Below are positions 25,730-34,327 of a stretch of 64,000 nucleotides of DNA, piece by piece. Origin of the DNA: Enterococcus moraviensis ATCC BAA-383 (GTDB lineage: Bacteria > Bacillota > Bacilli > Lactobacillales > Enterococcaceae); the NCBI RefSeq assembly GCF_000407445.1, contig NZ_ASWB01000001.1:62001-126000 (forward strand). Direction: 5' to 3'. Made by a program: the position numbers and the translations under genes. Each line of letters begins with the position of its first letter. The first letter of the stretch is position 1. The notes below the pieces were generated by a model that saw only the letters and a list, made by a program, of their open reading frames with translations, searched no databases and was not told the DNA's origin.

Positions 25730-27706
25730 TTGTTAATGGCAATGAACCTCAAACGTGATTATACTGCGATTTTGGAAAATGCTCATAATGTCAGTTATGA
25801 AAAAATTGAGAACCAGATCGGAAACATAGAATTTACGATGCCCTTAGATGATCCGAAAAATTCATTTTTACAGGAAATGCTTTGGGTTGAGCTTACAGAT
25901 AATGAAAATGAATATATCGGATTGTATCGGGTAATGCTCTCTACAATACGTAAAGATGCTGGAAACAACACAATTACTTATACTGCAGCTCATGCTTTAA
26001 GCACACTTTTAGATAGTGTGCTTTTTGGTTATCATGAGTTAGTCAATCGTAAAACGGTTGATGTGATCAATTATATCCTTAATAAGCAAACCACTAAAAA
26101 TTGGGTGTTAAAAAAATGCGATTTCACTCGATATTTCAGTTATGCTTGGGAGAATGAAAACGGGCTTGCGGATGCACTATTTTCTATTCCAGCAGCCTTT
26201 GATGAAGACTATGTTTGGGAATGGAATACTCAAGTCTATCCTTTTGAATTATCTTTAGTGAGACCTCAAACAGAAGTTGTTGCTCGGATACAAGAAGGGT
26301 ATAACATGCAGGGGTTTGAGATCGAACGAGATCCTAATAATCTAGTCAATCGTATTTATCCGTTAGGAGCTGGTGAAGGAATTAATCAAGTAAACATCAA
26401 GTCTGTAAATAATAATTTGACTTATGTTGAAGATAAAAAAGCTATAGAAAAATATGGACTAGTTGAGTATGTATGGGTAGATCAACGTTTTACTATCCCT
26501 CAGGCATTGAAAGACAATGCGGTCAGTATGCTTAAAAAATGGTCAATTCCTAAAATAAGTTGGTCCATTACTGCAGCAGATTTAACCAAGCTTACGGATG
26601 ATCCTCTGATCATTGATAAACTTCGTAAGGGCGGAGTTGCTATGATTAATACGAATGATTATGGCAGCATAAATTTAAGAATAAAACGAGAAGCGAAACG
26701 AGATGTATTTGGAGCACCACAGGATCTTGATCTTGATTTGGGTAACCTGAAAGATGATATTTCAACGACCATGTCTGATCTTGGCAGGAAACAAGAAATC
26801 AACGAAACATATTCTCAAGGCGCGACAAATATTCTAAATTATAGCTACCAAGATAATTGTGAAGCAGCTTATCCAGCTAATATTGAATTTTATCTTGATG
26901 ATGATGTATTTCATGTGAATACAGTTGAATTGACGTTCAAAACTAAACGTTATCGAGGATACACTAAAGCTGTCAAAGGTGGAGGTGCAAGAGTACAGTC
27001 AACATCTTCTGGAGGTGCTTCTACGCAAACAAGTTCTTCTGGTGGTGGTTATTCATCAGGATCCACAACAGCTGGCGGTGGTGGAAGTAGCCAAACTAGT
27101 AGTGTAAATGGTCAAAGTACACAGACTAGCAGTGCTGGTGGTAATCATAACCACAAAACTTTTAGATACGGATTTGATGTAAATGATCCAGATCAATTGG
27201 GTTTAAAAAGAAGATTATATTGGGGAGAAAATGAAACTAATGGTGTAATGCTATGGACTATCCAGCCTAGAGATATAACTACGGCATCTACTAGTGGGAA
27301 TCATTCCCATTCTGTTTCAACTCCAGCGCATTCTCATAGTGTAAATATTCCAAACCACTCTCACAGTTTTAGTGTAAACATTCCAAATCATACACACAAT
27401 GTCAATATTCCAAGTCACACTCATCAAGTTAATTTGCCTGATCATACACATCCTCTTGAGTGGGGTATTTACGAGGCTTCAGATAGTGCAAGTAAGGTAG
27501 ATATTATAGTAGATGGTACAACTATTCCTTTACACGAGACAAGTCAGAACAGACTTGATCTTGTTAAATATTTACGAAAAACTAGCACTGGAAAAATTGC
27601 TAGAGGTAACCATACAATCCAAATAAAACCTAACAAACTTGCACGTATTGAAGCGCAAGTTATTTGTCGTGTTTTCATTCAATCTCAATTAGGAGGACAA
27701 TTCTAA
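25730..27706 (+). CDS. Tail-associated lysin/Tal-like protein with His-rich tip repeats
   Basis: 658 residues from TTG 25730, or ATG 25736, behind AGGGGGTGAT. The N-terminal 370 residues are the prophage endopeptidase tail (gp27-like) domain. Residues about 420-475 are a Gly/Ser/Thr/Gln low-complexity linker. Residues about 525-580 contain at least six H-S/T-H repeats spaced by 'NIPN' units, as in metal-binding trimeric needle tips. The end is a compact beta domain. It probably forms the tail spike that meets the cell wall. No peptidase motif is evident. Confidence 0.8.
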   Translation: MLMAMNLKRDYTAILENAHNVSYEKIENQIGNIEFTMPLDDPKNSFLQEMLWVELTDNENEYIGLYRVMLSTIRKDAGNNTITYTAAHALSTLLDSVLFGYHELVNRKTVDVINYILNKQTTKNWVLKKCDFTRYFSYAWENENGLADALFSIPAAFDEDYVWEWNTQVYPFELSLVRPQTEVVARIQEGYNMQGFEIERDPNNLVNRIYPLGAGEGINQVNIKSVNNNLTYVEDKKAIEKYGLVEYVWVDQRFTIPQALKDNAVSMLKKWSIPKISWSITAADLTKLTDDPLIIDKLRKGGVAMINTNDYGSINLRIKREAKRDVFGAPQDLDLDLGNLKDDISTTMSDLGRKQEINETYSQGATNILNYSYQDNCEAAYPANIEFYLDDDVFHVNTVELTFKTKRYRGYTKAVKGGGARVQSTSSGGASTQTSSSGGGYSSGSTTAGGGGSSQTSSVNGQSTQTSSAGGNHNHKTFRYGFDVNDPDQLGLKRRLYWGENETNGVMLWTIQPRDITTASTSGNHSHSVSTPAHSHSVNIPNHSHSFSVNIPNHTHNVNIPSHTHQVNLPDHTHPLEWGIYEASDSASKVDIIVDGTTIPLHETSQNRLDLVKYLRKTSTGKIARGNHTIQIKPNKLARIEAQVICRVFIQSQLGGQF

Positions 27707-27873
27707 TGAATATTAAAGTAAAAAAAATAAATGGTGAAGAATTTTCAGCAAAAGTAACTAAAAATCTACAAGAAATTTTCGAAGAGCTAGCTGATATATC
27801 AGGTAGTAACTTCATTTTACTTGGTGATCATATCGAACAAAAAATAACGATTGAATCGATCGTAGAAGAATAG
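27706..27873 (+). CDS. Small tail-region protein, 55 aa
   Basis: ATG 27706 overlaps the preceding stop (TAATG) and has AGGAGGA upstream. 55 residues, beginning 'MNIKVKKINGEEFSAKV'. No family recognised. Its place between Tal and the receptor-binding protein suggests a baseplate accessory. Confidence 0.55.
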   Translation: MNIKVKKINGEEFSAKVTKNLQEIFEELADISGSNFILLGDHIEQKITIESIVEE

Positions 27874-27885
27874 AGGTGATAATAA

Positions 27886-30285
27886 ATGGCAGTTGAAAAA
27901 ATTTTAGAAACTGACACGCTCAATCAGGGTCGTGTAAAAATTAATGCCATTATGGATCAGTCAAATTCATCTGTTGAGACTGTAAATGGTTATAAATCGG
28001 AACTCACTGAAGGAATTAAGCAAGCAAAGGAAATCGCTAGAACTGCAGGTGATGAAGCTAAAGAAATTGCTGAAGAAGCAGGGGAATTAGCCAATCAGAA
28101 AGCAGATCAGGCTATTGCTGATTCTAAGACTGCTGTTGATACAGCGAATCGAGCTGTTAGTACAGCTAACCAAAATAAACAAGAATTTGATGCGTTAAGA
28201 AATGAGTTCGGGGATTTAGTTGCAGAATCAGGTGATAGTAACCCAGAAATCGTTCAAGCAAGAACTGATACGGAAGGGATTAAGCAATCCACGTTACAAG
28301 CACGTTTAACAAGTGACTTTAACAGTCGATTAACTACTACTGATGCAATGAAAATGTTCTCTGGCTCTGTTAATACTCCCAAAATGATGGATTTTAAAGG
28401 TAAAACAGCTGGAAATAAAAAAGGCAATCCACACCAAGCTTTTTCTGATTATACGGCAAATACGCTCAAGAAACCATCAGCAAACTGGAATGAATTTACA
28501 CAAGATAATTATAATAAAGTGGTGTCACGTGACGATACAGGAGTTTCAACGGGTTCGTCACAGAGTGGTGTAATTCCACAACAATTCTTTCTATTTGATG
28601 TGAAAGCAGCCATTGAATCTATTGCTGAGGATATTTTTGAAGGAATGACAATGGTTCAGGTTGTTAAATATATCAAAGATAATTTTGTATCGATCAAGAT
28701 CCCAATTCGTGGAAAAGCTTCTTCTCCAGGAAATAAAAATTTGAAAGTAGCGACTTTCTTAGAGTCAGCTGATAGCTATTCGGTTCAGATGCAGAATTCA
28801 GCACCAGACTATACTGATTTTGCTACTGAGATCAATGATAGTAACTTTATTGACTCGGAAGGCAAAATCAACGTATTGGTATTTTCTGATAGTTCCAATG
28901 GTGTCACACCAGCATCCATTGATGTTGACTATATTGGAGTACAAATCACAATTTCACTAAGTGCATTAGATGTTCTGAATAAAAGTGGTTTTTTGAAGGA
29001 TGAACAATTGAAAGCTCACGTGGATGACACAAACAACCCACATCAAGTAACTAAAGCGCAAGTCGGTTTAGGAAGTGTCCCGAACTATTCTATTGCATCA
29101 AAAGCGGAAGCGGAAAATGCAACTAGTGATAGTAAATTTATGAGCCCATTACAGACAAAAAACTTCCATCAAAAAGCTACTGAAACGGTTAGGCAAAAGT
29201 GGAGAGAGGGATTAAATTGGATCGCTCACAGAGGTAACAATACGGAATACCCAGAAAATTCTATACCAGCTTATAAAAATGCTAATCGTCACTGGGGAAT
29301 TGAAACAGATATTCAAGTTACTTCTGACGGACAATGGGTAGTTATGCACGATGATACAGTTGATCGCACTACAAACGGTACTGGGACAGTTAAATCTATG
29401 ACTTTAGCACAATTTAGAGCACTGAGAATTGATACAGGTGCAAATTTGAATACTTTATCTGATGCAGAAAAAGTACCACCTACTTTTGAAGAATTTCTTG
29501 GTATCTGTCGAAATAAGTGTAAGGTTCCAGTTATAGAAATAAAAACAGATTCTTACACAATTGCCAATTACGACTTATTAAAAGAAATACTAACGAAGTA
29601 TGGGTATAATGAAACAAATTGCGTAATCATCTCTTTCGATTATGGTGTTTTGACAAATATTAGACAGATGTATCCTAATATGGAGCTTCATATGGTCTCT
29701 AGTACCATCACTCAAAGCGTAATTGATCAGGCAGTAGCTTTAGGATATCCAGCAACACTTGGTGTAAACTATAGCAATGCAGGTGTTACAGCTGATTTAG
29801 TCGATCAATTACATGCATTGGGCTTAAAAATTAATGTTTGGACAGTTCCTGATTCAAAATTTGAGGATATGAAAAAGCTTAAAGTAGATTACATATCTAC
29901 AAATAGTTTATCAGGAAATTTAAAATATCAAAATCTCACATTAAAAAATGGATTTACAGTTTATTCTGATAATGGAATGATAAAAAATGCATATGTAGAA
30001 GAATTAGAAGGTGGGGTTGCACACGTATGTTTTACTGTTGAAAATGGGGAAAATGGGGGTAATGCAATTATTGCAGATCTTCCAGATTGGGCTGTTCCGA
30101 TGGAACGCCAATACGGTCAATGTACTGTAAGAACCTCAGCAGCTAATGGGAATTTAAATTTAGGCACATTTGGTGTAAATGGAAAAAATTCAACAGGTGC
30201 TGCACCTAAAGGTACAATATCAGTCGGCCTTAACTGGAATAATAGAACGTCATGGGCTGCTGGTTCAGCAACATATAAAATTTAA
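27886..30285 (+). CDS. Receptor-binding/tail tip protein with glycerophosphodiester phosphodiesterase domain
   Basis: 799 residues. The N-terminal 130 residues are an Ala-rich coiled coil. A middle region includes a fibre-like 'HVDDTNNPHQVTKAQVGLG' motif. Residues about 440-690 form a GDPD TIM barrel with catalytic HR (448-449), ExD (473-475) and H488. A C-terminal beta domain may bind the surface. GDPD domains on phage tails cleave glycerophosphate polymers such as teichoic acids, so this is probably both the adsorption and wall-polymer-degrading protein. Catalytic residues are intact. Confidence 0.85.
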   Translation: MAVEKILETDTLNQGRVKINAIMDQSNSSVETVNGYKSELTEGIKQAKEIARTAGDEAKEIAEEAGELANQKADQAIADSKTAVDTANRAVSTANQNKQEFDALRNEFGDLVAESGDSNPEIVQARTDTEGIKQSTLQARLTSDFNSRLTTTDAMKMFSGSVNTPKMMDFKGKTAGNKKGNPHQAFSDYTANTLKKPSANWNEFTQDNYNKVVSRDDTGVSTGSSQSGVIPQQFFLFDVKAAIESIAEDIFEGMTMVQVVKYIKDNFVSIKIPIRGKASSPGNKNLKVATFLESADSYSVQMQNSAPDYTDFATEINDSNFIDSEGKINVLVFSDSSNGVTPASIDVDYIGVQITISLSALDVLNKSGFLKDEQLKAHVDDTNNPHQVTKAQVGLGSVPNYSIASKAEAENATSDSKFMSPLQTKNFHQKATETVRQKWREGLNWIAHRGNNTEYPENSIPAYKNANRHWGIETDIQVTSDGQWVVMHDDTVDRTTNGTGTVKSMTLAQFRALRIDTGANLNTLSDAEKVPPTFEEFLGICRNKCKVPVIEIKTDSYTIANYDLLKEILTKYGYNETNCVIISFDYGVLTNIRQMYPNMELHMVSSTITQSVIDQAVALGYPATLGVNYSNAGVTADLVDQLHALGLKINVWTVPDSKFEDMKKLKVDYISTNSLSGNLKYQNLTLKNGFTVYSDNGMIKNAYVEELEGGVAHVCFTVENGENGGNAIIADLPDWAVPMERQYGQCTVRTSAANGNLNLGTFGVNGKNSTGAAPKGTISVGLNWNNRTSWAAGSATYKI

Positions 30286-30313
30286 AGAAGTCCTTTCGTG
30301 GGCTTCTTTTTTT
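30286..30313 (+). terminator. Rho-independent terminator
   Basis: AAGAAG..CC pairs with GG..CTTCTT around a TTTCGT loop, followed by eight T. It separates tail and lysis genes. Confidence 0.65.
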
Positions 30314-30331
30314 TCGAAAGAAGGTGAACGA

Positions 30332-30619
30332 ATGACAATTGAAGAGTTGGGGCTATTGGCCGGTGCTATTATGTCCATTGCAGGTTTAATAGCCTTTTTC
30401 GCAAAGCCAGTACTTAATAGTTCAAAAGAATTGAACAAGACTATCACTGAATTAAATTTAACTTTAAATCTATTATCTAAAGATTTAGAAGCAAGTAAGG
30501 AAGATCGAAAAGAGATTCATGAGCAACTAAAACGGCAAGATGAGCGCCTTGATTCTCATGAATTGAAATTAGCGGAGCATGGTCAACAAATTAAAACATT
30601 ATTTGTAAAGGAGAAATGA
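30332..30619 (+). CDS. Membrane/coiled-coil lysis-region protein (XhlA-like)
   Basis: 95 residues from ATG 30332 behind GAAGGTGAACGA. One N-terminal membrane helix (residues about 6-26) is followed by a charged coiled coil ending 'HGQQIKTLFVKEK'. This single-span plus coiled-coil layout directly before the holin matches the XhlA/haemolysin-type phage lysis accessory group. It may modulate holin function. Assignment rests on topology and context. Confidence 0.65.
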   Translation: MTIEELGLLAGAIMSIAGLIAFFAKPVLNSSKELNKTITELNLTLNLLSKDLEASKEDRKEIHEQLKRQDERLDSHELKLAEHGQQIKTLFVKEK

Positions 30620-30623
30620 ATTA

Positions 30624-30848
30624 ATGAAATTCTCAAATGAAACATACAACGTTATTAAATGGTTTGTATCCGTAGTTTTGCCAGCTTGTGGTGTATTAGT
30701 CGGTTCTCTAGGCAAAGCCTATAATTGGGATGGTACTGATTTAGCAGTAACAACGATAGCGGCAGTCACAACTTTCTTAGGTTCTGTGATGCTTTATAGC
30801 ACAGCGCAGTACAATAAAAATGGAGATGATGATGATGGCCAACATTAA
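30624..30848 (+). CDS. Holin
   Basis: 74 residues with two membrane helices (about 10-30 and 40-60), an N-terminal 'MKFSNETYNVIKWF' and a hydrophilic acidic tail, as in small phage holins of Gram-positives. It overlaps the endolysin start. It would permeabilise the membrane to release or activate the endolysin. Confidence 0.82.
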   Translation: MKFSNETYNVIKWFVSVVLPACGVLVGSLGKAYNWDGTDLAVTTIAAVTTFLGSVMLYSTAQYNKNGDDDDGQH

Positions 30849-31596
30849 TGGGATGCTTGATTGGATGAGACAGCGTTTAGGCGTAGTTCGATATAGCATG
30901 ACTAATCGTTTAGGACCTAGTAGCTATGATTGTTCTAGTGCTGTTTATAACGCTTTGATTGCTGGTGGATTTTTAAAAGCCGGAAGTATGGGGAATACAG
31001 AAACCTTGTTTAACGACCTAGAAAATAGTGGATGGGAGCAAGTAAAACCAATTAATGGCAATTATCCAGCTAAGAAAGGTGATATCTTTATTTGGGGTAA
31101 ACGAGGTTTTACATTAGGAGCAGCTGGTCATACAGGTATTTTTATTGATGACAACGACAACATCATCCATTGTAATTTTGGCTTTGATGGGATATCTATC
31201 AACGATCATGACTATATTTGGATGTATAATGGACAACCTGAAATCACTATCTACCGCTATACTGGAAAAAGTAATGGTGGTACTGATCCTAAACCGAGTA
31301 CTCCAAAACCTATTGATCCAGTACCGCAAGATCCTACCAAGCGTGTACAGATGTTGGGAACATTTTATCCTGATAGAAAGCTTGCGGTCAGTGCTGATAC
31401 GAACCCAGATGATGTGAAAAGTTCAGCATTGGATTACTACACTAAAGGAATGGCGATTAGATATGATAGTTATGTTATGTCTAATGGTTACGCATGGATC
31501 AGCTATATTGGCGCTTCAGGAAATCGCCGATATGTTGCAGTTGGCCCTGATGATGGACGTATTGACACAACATGGGGTAGAGGGTTCTTTAATTAA
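30835..31596 (+). CDS. Endolysin: NlpC/P60-like amidase (Amidase_5) with SH3b domain
   Basis: 253 residues from ATG 30835. Five in-frame ATGs lie in a GATGATGATGATG run, and the GGAG at 30822 places 30832/30835 best. Catalytic Cys is in 'YDCSSAV' (C33) and His is in 'AAGHTGIF' (H99). A Pro/Lys/Thr-rich linker (about 148-170) joins a C-terminal bacterial SH3 domain that binds the wall. It cleaves peptidoglycan at the end of the lytic cycle. No signal peptide, so it depends on the holin. Confidence 0.88.
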   Translation: MANINGMLDWMRQRLGVVRYSMTNRLGPSSYDCSSAVYNALIAGGFLKAGSMGNTETLFNDLENSGWEQVKPINGNYPAKKGDIFIWGKRGFTLGAAGHTGIFIDDNDNIIHCNFGFDGISINDHDYIWMYNGQPEITIYRYTGKSNGGTDPKPSTPKPIDPVPQDPTKRVQMLGTFYPDRKLAVSADTNPDDVKSSALDYYTKGMAIRYDSYVMSNGYAWISYIGASGNRRYVAVGPDDGRIDTTWGRGFFN

Positions 31597-31625
31597 AAAA
31601 AATAGCCTTCCACAATTGGAAGGCT
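31597..31625. terminator. Terminator between endolysin and the convergent membrane protein
   Basis: AGCCTTCC (31604-31611) pairs with GGAAGGCT (31618-31625). The A-run at 31594-31602 gives a U-tract on the minus strand, so it works best for the minus-strand membrane-protein gene. In the plus direction the tract is weak. Confidence 0.65.
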
Positions 31626-31679
31626 TAATCATCTAATAGCAATTGTAATAAAACGAATCGAAATAATTAAATGAATTTT

Positions 31680-32732
31680 CTATTTTAAATAGAATTTTTT
31701 TTCAAAAAGTATATTCTGTGTTGGTTCTTCAAGCCCATTTTCATTATCAACTACCCAACCTGAAAATGAATTTTTTTTCTTTCTTTTTAAAAATTCTTGA
31801 ATTACAGTTGTCGTAAACAATAGGATAAAAAATATAATAGCAGAAGCTAAAATTCTATCTTCAGTTTTTTTTGGTTCAATTATATAAATGGAAATCGACC
31901 ATGAAAAAATAAATTCATAATAAATGAATTTTATTCTATCAAACTTTATAAGGATATCTTCTGAAATTTGTTTAGACTCTATATCTTTCACACTAGAAAA
32001 CAGCCGAAGAATTGTTTTAGGTGTGAGAAGGAAAGAAAGTAGCGTGGTAAGTATAGATATAGAGCCAAAATTATTTTTGTCAATTATAGAAAATACATAT
32101 GAGAAAAAAAATATCAAAGATAAAACAAATAATTTTCTTAACAGACGCATTAATTTTTCTTTTACCGAAACATCTTTCTTTTGTAGGGATTCAGGTAAAA
32201 AAGAATTAAGCAATAATGAAGTGGCAATAGGTAATAAAAATATCATCATAAGTGATACTATTACTGCTAAAGAATTTGTTACAGGTGCTACTGCTTCGTA
32301 AGGAAAAATACCGGGAAGATTCAAATTAAAAGTATAAACTAGAAGATTATGAATATCTGCAATTATGGCATTAAGCCAAAATAAAGTGGTTAGAAAAAGT
32401 AATATTACTGTTGGAAAAATTAAAAAAGCTAATAACAAGTATCTGCGTTTAAATGCTGAACACATATTTTTGATATAGACAACAAATAGGAAGATATTTA
32501 GTAATAAAAAAATACTACTAAAAAATAATTCCAAAATAACAGATAACGAGGACGTAACAAAACTCAGAATTAATTTTATTATAGATAGCTCTAATATGCC
32601 GAATAGTAAAAGTAAGAATACAGGTGACAAACAATAAAAAATTTTTTGATAATGATGGCTGTCCATGCTGCCATCTGAAAGTTTAGTAGTCAATTTGGTA
32701 TATAATAATTTTATTTTATGCAATATCATCAT
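31680..32732 (-). CDS. Polytopic membrane protein, candidate lysogenic-conversion moron
   Basis: Up to 350 residues with about eight to nine membrane helices spread through the sequence and a soluble C-terminal tail of about 35 residues. AAGGAG abuts the ATG at 32732, so the ATG at 32729 or the TTG at 32723 may be the real start. Codon use is very AT-rich compared with the phage genes. It lies between the lysis genes and the attachment site, reads against the phage transcript and has its own terminator: the classic position for genes expressed by the lysogen. No family recognised; superinfection exclusion is a guess from position. Confidence 0.6.
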   Translation of the reverse strand: MMILHKIKLLYTKLTTKLSDGSMDSHHYQKIFYCLSPVFLLLLFGILELSIIKLILSFVTSSLSVILELFFSSIFLLLNIFLFVVYIKNMCSAFKRRYLLLAFLIFPTVILLFLTTLFWLNAIIADIHNLLVYTFNLNLPGIFPYEAVAPVTNSLAVIVSLMMIFLLPIATSLLLNSFLPESLQKKDVSVKEKLMRLLRKLFVLSLIFFFSYVFSIIDKNNFGSISILTTLLSFLLTPKTILRLFSSVKDIESKQISEDILIKFDRIKFIYYEFIFSWSISIYIIEPKKTEDRILASAIIFFILLFTTTVIQEFLKRKKKNSFSGWVVDNENGLEEPTQNILFEKKFYLK

Positions 32733-32876
32733 CTCCTTGAATATAATAATAAACTAACTACCAGTGCTTATGCAATATTTTATTTATATCCATGTTTACC
32801 ATAAGTCATTAATTTTAAACAACGTTTTATTAAAAAAAACTCTCCTGAACATTACAGAAGAGCAGACTTATTTGTA

Positions 32877-33008
32877 TCAATTACTTACCCAAGATTTGAT
32901 GTAGTTTTTGATGTAGTTCTGAATCCGTTGAGGGATTTCATAGAACCATTTTTGTAAAAATAAGATTGCTATTAAAATTATCAAGTAGCTATTTTGTCCA
33001 GTTAGCAC
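32877..33008 (-). CDS. Possible 43-aa membrane peptide next to attR
   Basis: A GTG-started frame encodes a hydrophobic helix (YLIILIAILFLQ) followed by an aromatic, basic amphipathic segment containing the repeat NYIKNYIK. There is no clear ribosome binding site, and part of the frame includes a 12-base tandem repeat (TTTGATGTAGTT on the plus strand). It may be a small toxin-like or lysogeny peptide or simply chance. Confidence 0.25.
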   Translation of the reverse strand: MLTGQNSYLIILIAILFLQKWFYEIPQRIQNYIKNYIKSWVSN

Positions 33009-33030
33009 GCAATGGCACTAGTTATTTTGT

Positions 33031-33047
33031 ACTCCCGCCGTCTCCAT
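33031..33047 (+). other. attR: copy of the ssrA (tmRNA) 3' end
   Basis: ACTCCCGCCGTCTCCAT matches the 3' acceptor-stem end of Firmicute tmRNA genes (the end of the T-arm plus GTCTCCA). The bases before it do not continue the tmRNA T-arm, so this is only the duplicated core. It marks the right prophage end. The complete ssrA and the integrase should lie at the left end, outside the window. The core is followed by ATGGAGAC, forming a dyad with GTCTCCAT. Confidence 0.65.
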
Positions 33048-33063
33048 TTATTTTATGGAGACA

Positions 33064-33120
33064 GACAGTAGAAACGTTGATGTACAGAGGTTTGTACAGC
33101 GTTTCTACTGTCTATTTTTT
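33064..33120 (+). terminator. Strong terminator, probably that of ssrA, displaced by the prophage
   Basis: A perfect 13-base-pair stem (33064-33076 with 33100-33112), with an inner GTACA/TGTAC pairing, is followed by TATTTTTTTG. It lies 17 bases after the ssrA 3'-end copy with no gene before it, which fits the native terminator of ssrA left on the chromosomal side of attR. Confidence 0.7.
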
Positions 33121-33217
33121 TGCATTGAAGTAGCTAGTGAAGTTGTTTTAACTTATTGACCAACATTGTTCACAAAAGTACTCTATTGATAGTGTGTTAA
33201 GGAGCTCAATCACACGC

Positions 33218-33294
33218 TCACAGCCTTAAACATAGCTCAATCCAACAACCTTTTTTCAACCAAAAATGAACTTCCAAAAGAATGAAGGCTGTGA
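33218..33294. repeat. 10-base inverted repeat
   Basis: TCACAGCCTT (33218-33227) and AAGGCTGTGA (33285-33294) form a perfect dyad with a 57-base gap, just after the 3' end of the LysR gene. There is no U-tract, so it is more likely a remnant or protein-binding dyad than a terminator. Otherwise 33121-33326 holds no gene that I can see. Confidence 0.35.
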
Positions 33295-33326
33295 ATCATG
33301 TTGTTTTTCTGTTAGCGCGGTAAATT

Positions 33327-34205
33327 CTACCTTGTATTGTTTTGATTTTTTAGTCTACGTAAAAATTCTTTTGCAGCGCTGGAAAACACTTGATTTTTTT
33401 TCCAAACAATATTGATATTCGCGGTTAATGCTGGTGAAAAGGGGATAAATGTTAGAGTTGTATTTGTTGTATTTACGATATTATCAATACAAAGAACACT
33501 TGCGACACCTTTTTTTGCCAACAAAGAGGCATTATAGAGTAGATTGTACGTGCCGATGATGTTAAAGTAATCTAAATTTTTTCCCAACCATTCAGATAAT
33601 TGAGTATCAACCAATGACTGATTTGAAATGAGCAAAGGGGTATCTTCAAGATCTTTTGCCGTAACTGTTTTCTTATTAGAGAGTGGATGAGTTTTATTCA
33701 CTAAAATTCCCCAATGATCAATTTGTGGTAAGCGAATATAATCATATTTTTGTTTTTCTACAGGATCGATAACTAATCCAAAATCTAAAAGCCCTTTATC
33801 CACTTTGTCTAAGATGTCATCAGCGTTTCCACTAAAAATGTGTATATCAATTTCTGGATAGGTCTCTCTTAACTCGTGTAAAATCTGCCCAATGAACTCG
33901 AAAGCTTGCGTTTCACCTCCACCAATCGCAATCTGGCCATTGATTCGTTCATTTTTAGTGAGGTTCGTTGTAGTCAATTCGACTAATGAAAGGATTTCTT
34001 TGCCTCTATTCATCAAATAGACACCATCTTCGGTTAATGTGATGGATCGGTTTCCTCTAATAAACAGGGTCACACCTAACTCGTCTTCTAATTCTTTTAA
34101 TTGTTTTGATAACGTTGGTTGAGAAAGGTTTAACACTTCAGCGGCTTTGCTAATCGTCTTTTCTCTTGCAACGGTTAAAAAATAGGTTAAGACACGAAAT
34201 TCCAT
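33327..34205 (-). CDS. LysR-family transcriptional regulator
   Basis: 292 residues. Residues 1-60 carry the LysR winged helix-turn-helix ('TISKAAEVLNLSQPTLSKQL'). The rest is the two-lobed substrate-binding domain. The start is ATG 34205 behind GGAAGGAG. It is divergent from the acetyltransferase gene 122 bases away, with a dyad in between, so it probably controls that gene and itself. The ligand cannot be inferred. Confidence 0.9.
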   Translation of the reverse strand: MEFRVLTYFLTVAREKTISKAAEVLNLSQPTLSKQLKELEDELGVTLFIRGNRSITLTEDGVYLMNRGKEILSLVELTTTNLTKNERINGQIAIGGGETQAFEFIGQILHELRETYPEIDIHIFSGNADDILDKVDKGLLDFGLVIDPVEKQKYDYIRLPQIDHWGILVNKTHPLSNKKTVTAKDLEDTPLLISNQSLVDTQLSEWLGKNLDYFNIIGTYNLLYNASLLAKKGVASVLCIDNIVNTTNTTLTFIPFSPALTANINIVWKKNQVFSSAAKEFLRRLKNQNNTR

Positions 34206-34264
34206 TGTATTACTCCTTCCTATAGATAAAAAGAATGGTTGGATATGCTTTATTGGTATTAGTT

Positions 34265-34289
34265 AAGTATAAATGATTCATGTATACTT
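34265..34289. promoter_or_regulatory. Candidate LysR operator
   Basis: AAGTATA (34265-34271) and TATACTT (34283-34289) form a 7-base dyad in the divergent promoter region, with the T-N11-A type spacing seen at LysR sites. The right arm may also act as a -10 for the acetyltransferase. Confidence 0.45.
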
Positions 34290-34327
34290 TGGATAGTGAA
34301 AAGTAAGAGCTATGAGGAGGAAAATAA

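Noticed and set aside
26990-27140. Short direct repeats resembling a CRISPR-like or tandem array
   Set aside because: They are in-frame Gly/Ser/Thr/Gln codons of the Tal linker, with no constant repeat-spacer pattern.
31924-32301. A 125-codon plus-strand open frame
   Set aside because: It is antisense to the membrane protein gene and has the composition of its complement, with no ribosome binding site.
33031-33047. A complete ssrA gene at this place
   Set aside because: Only the last 17 bases match. The tRNA-like 5' part and tag frame are missing, so it is an attachment copy.
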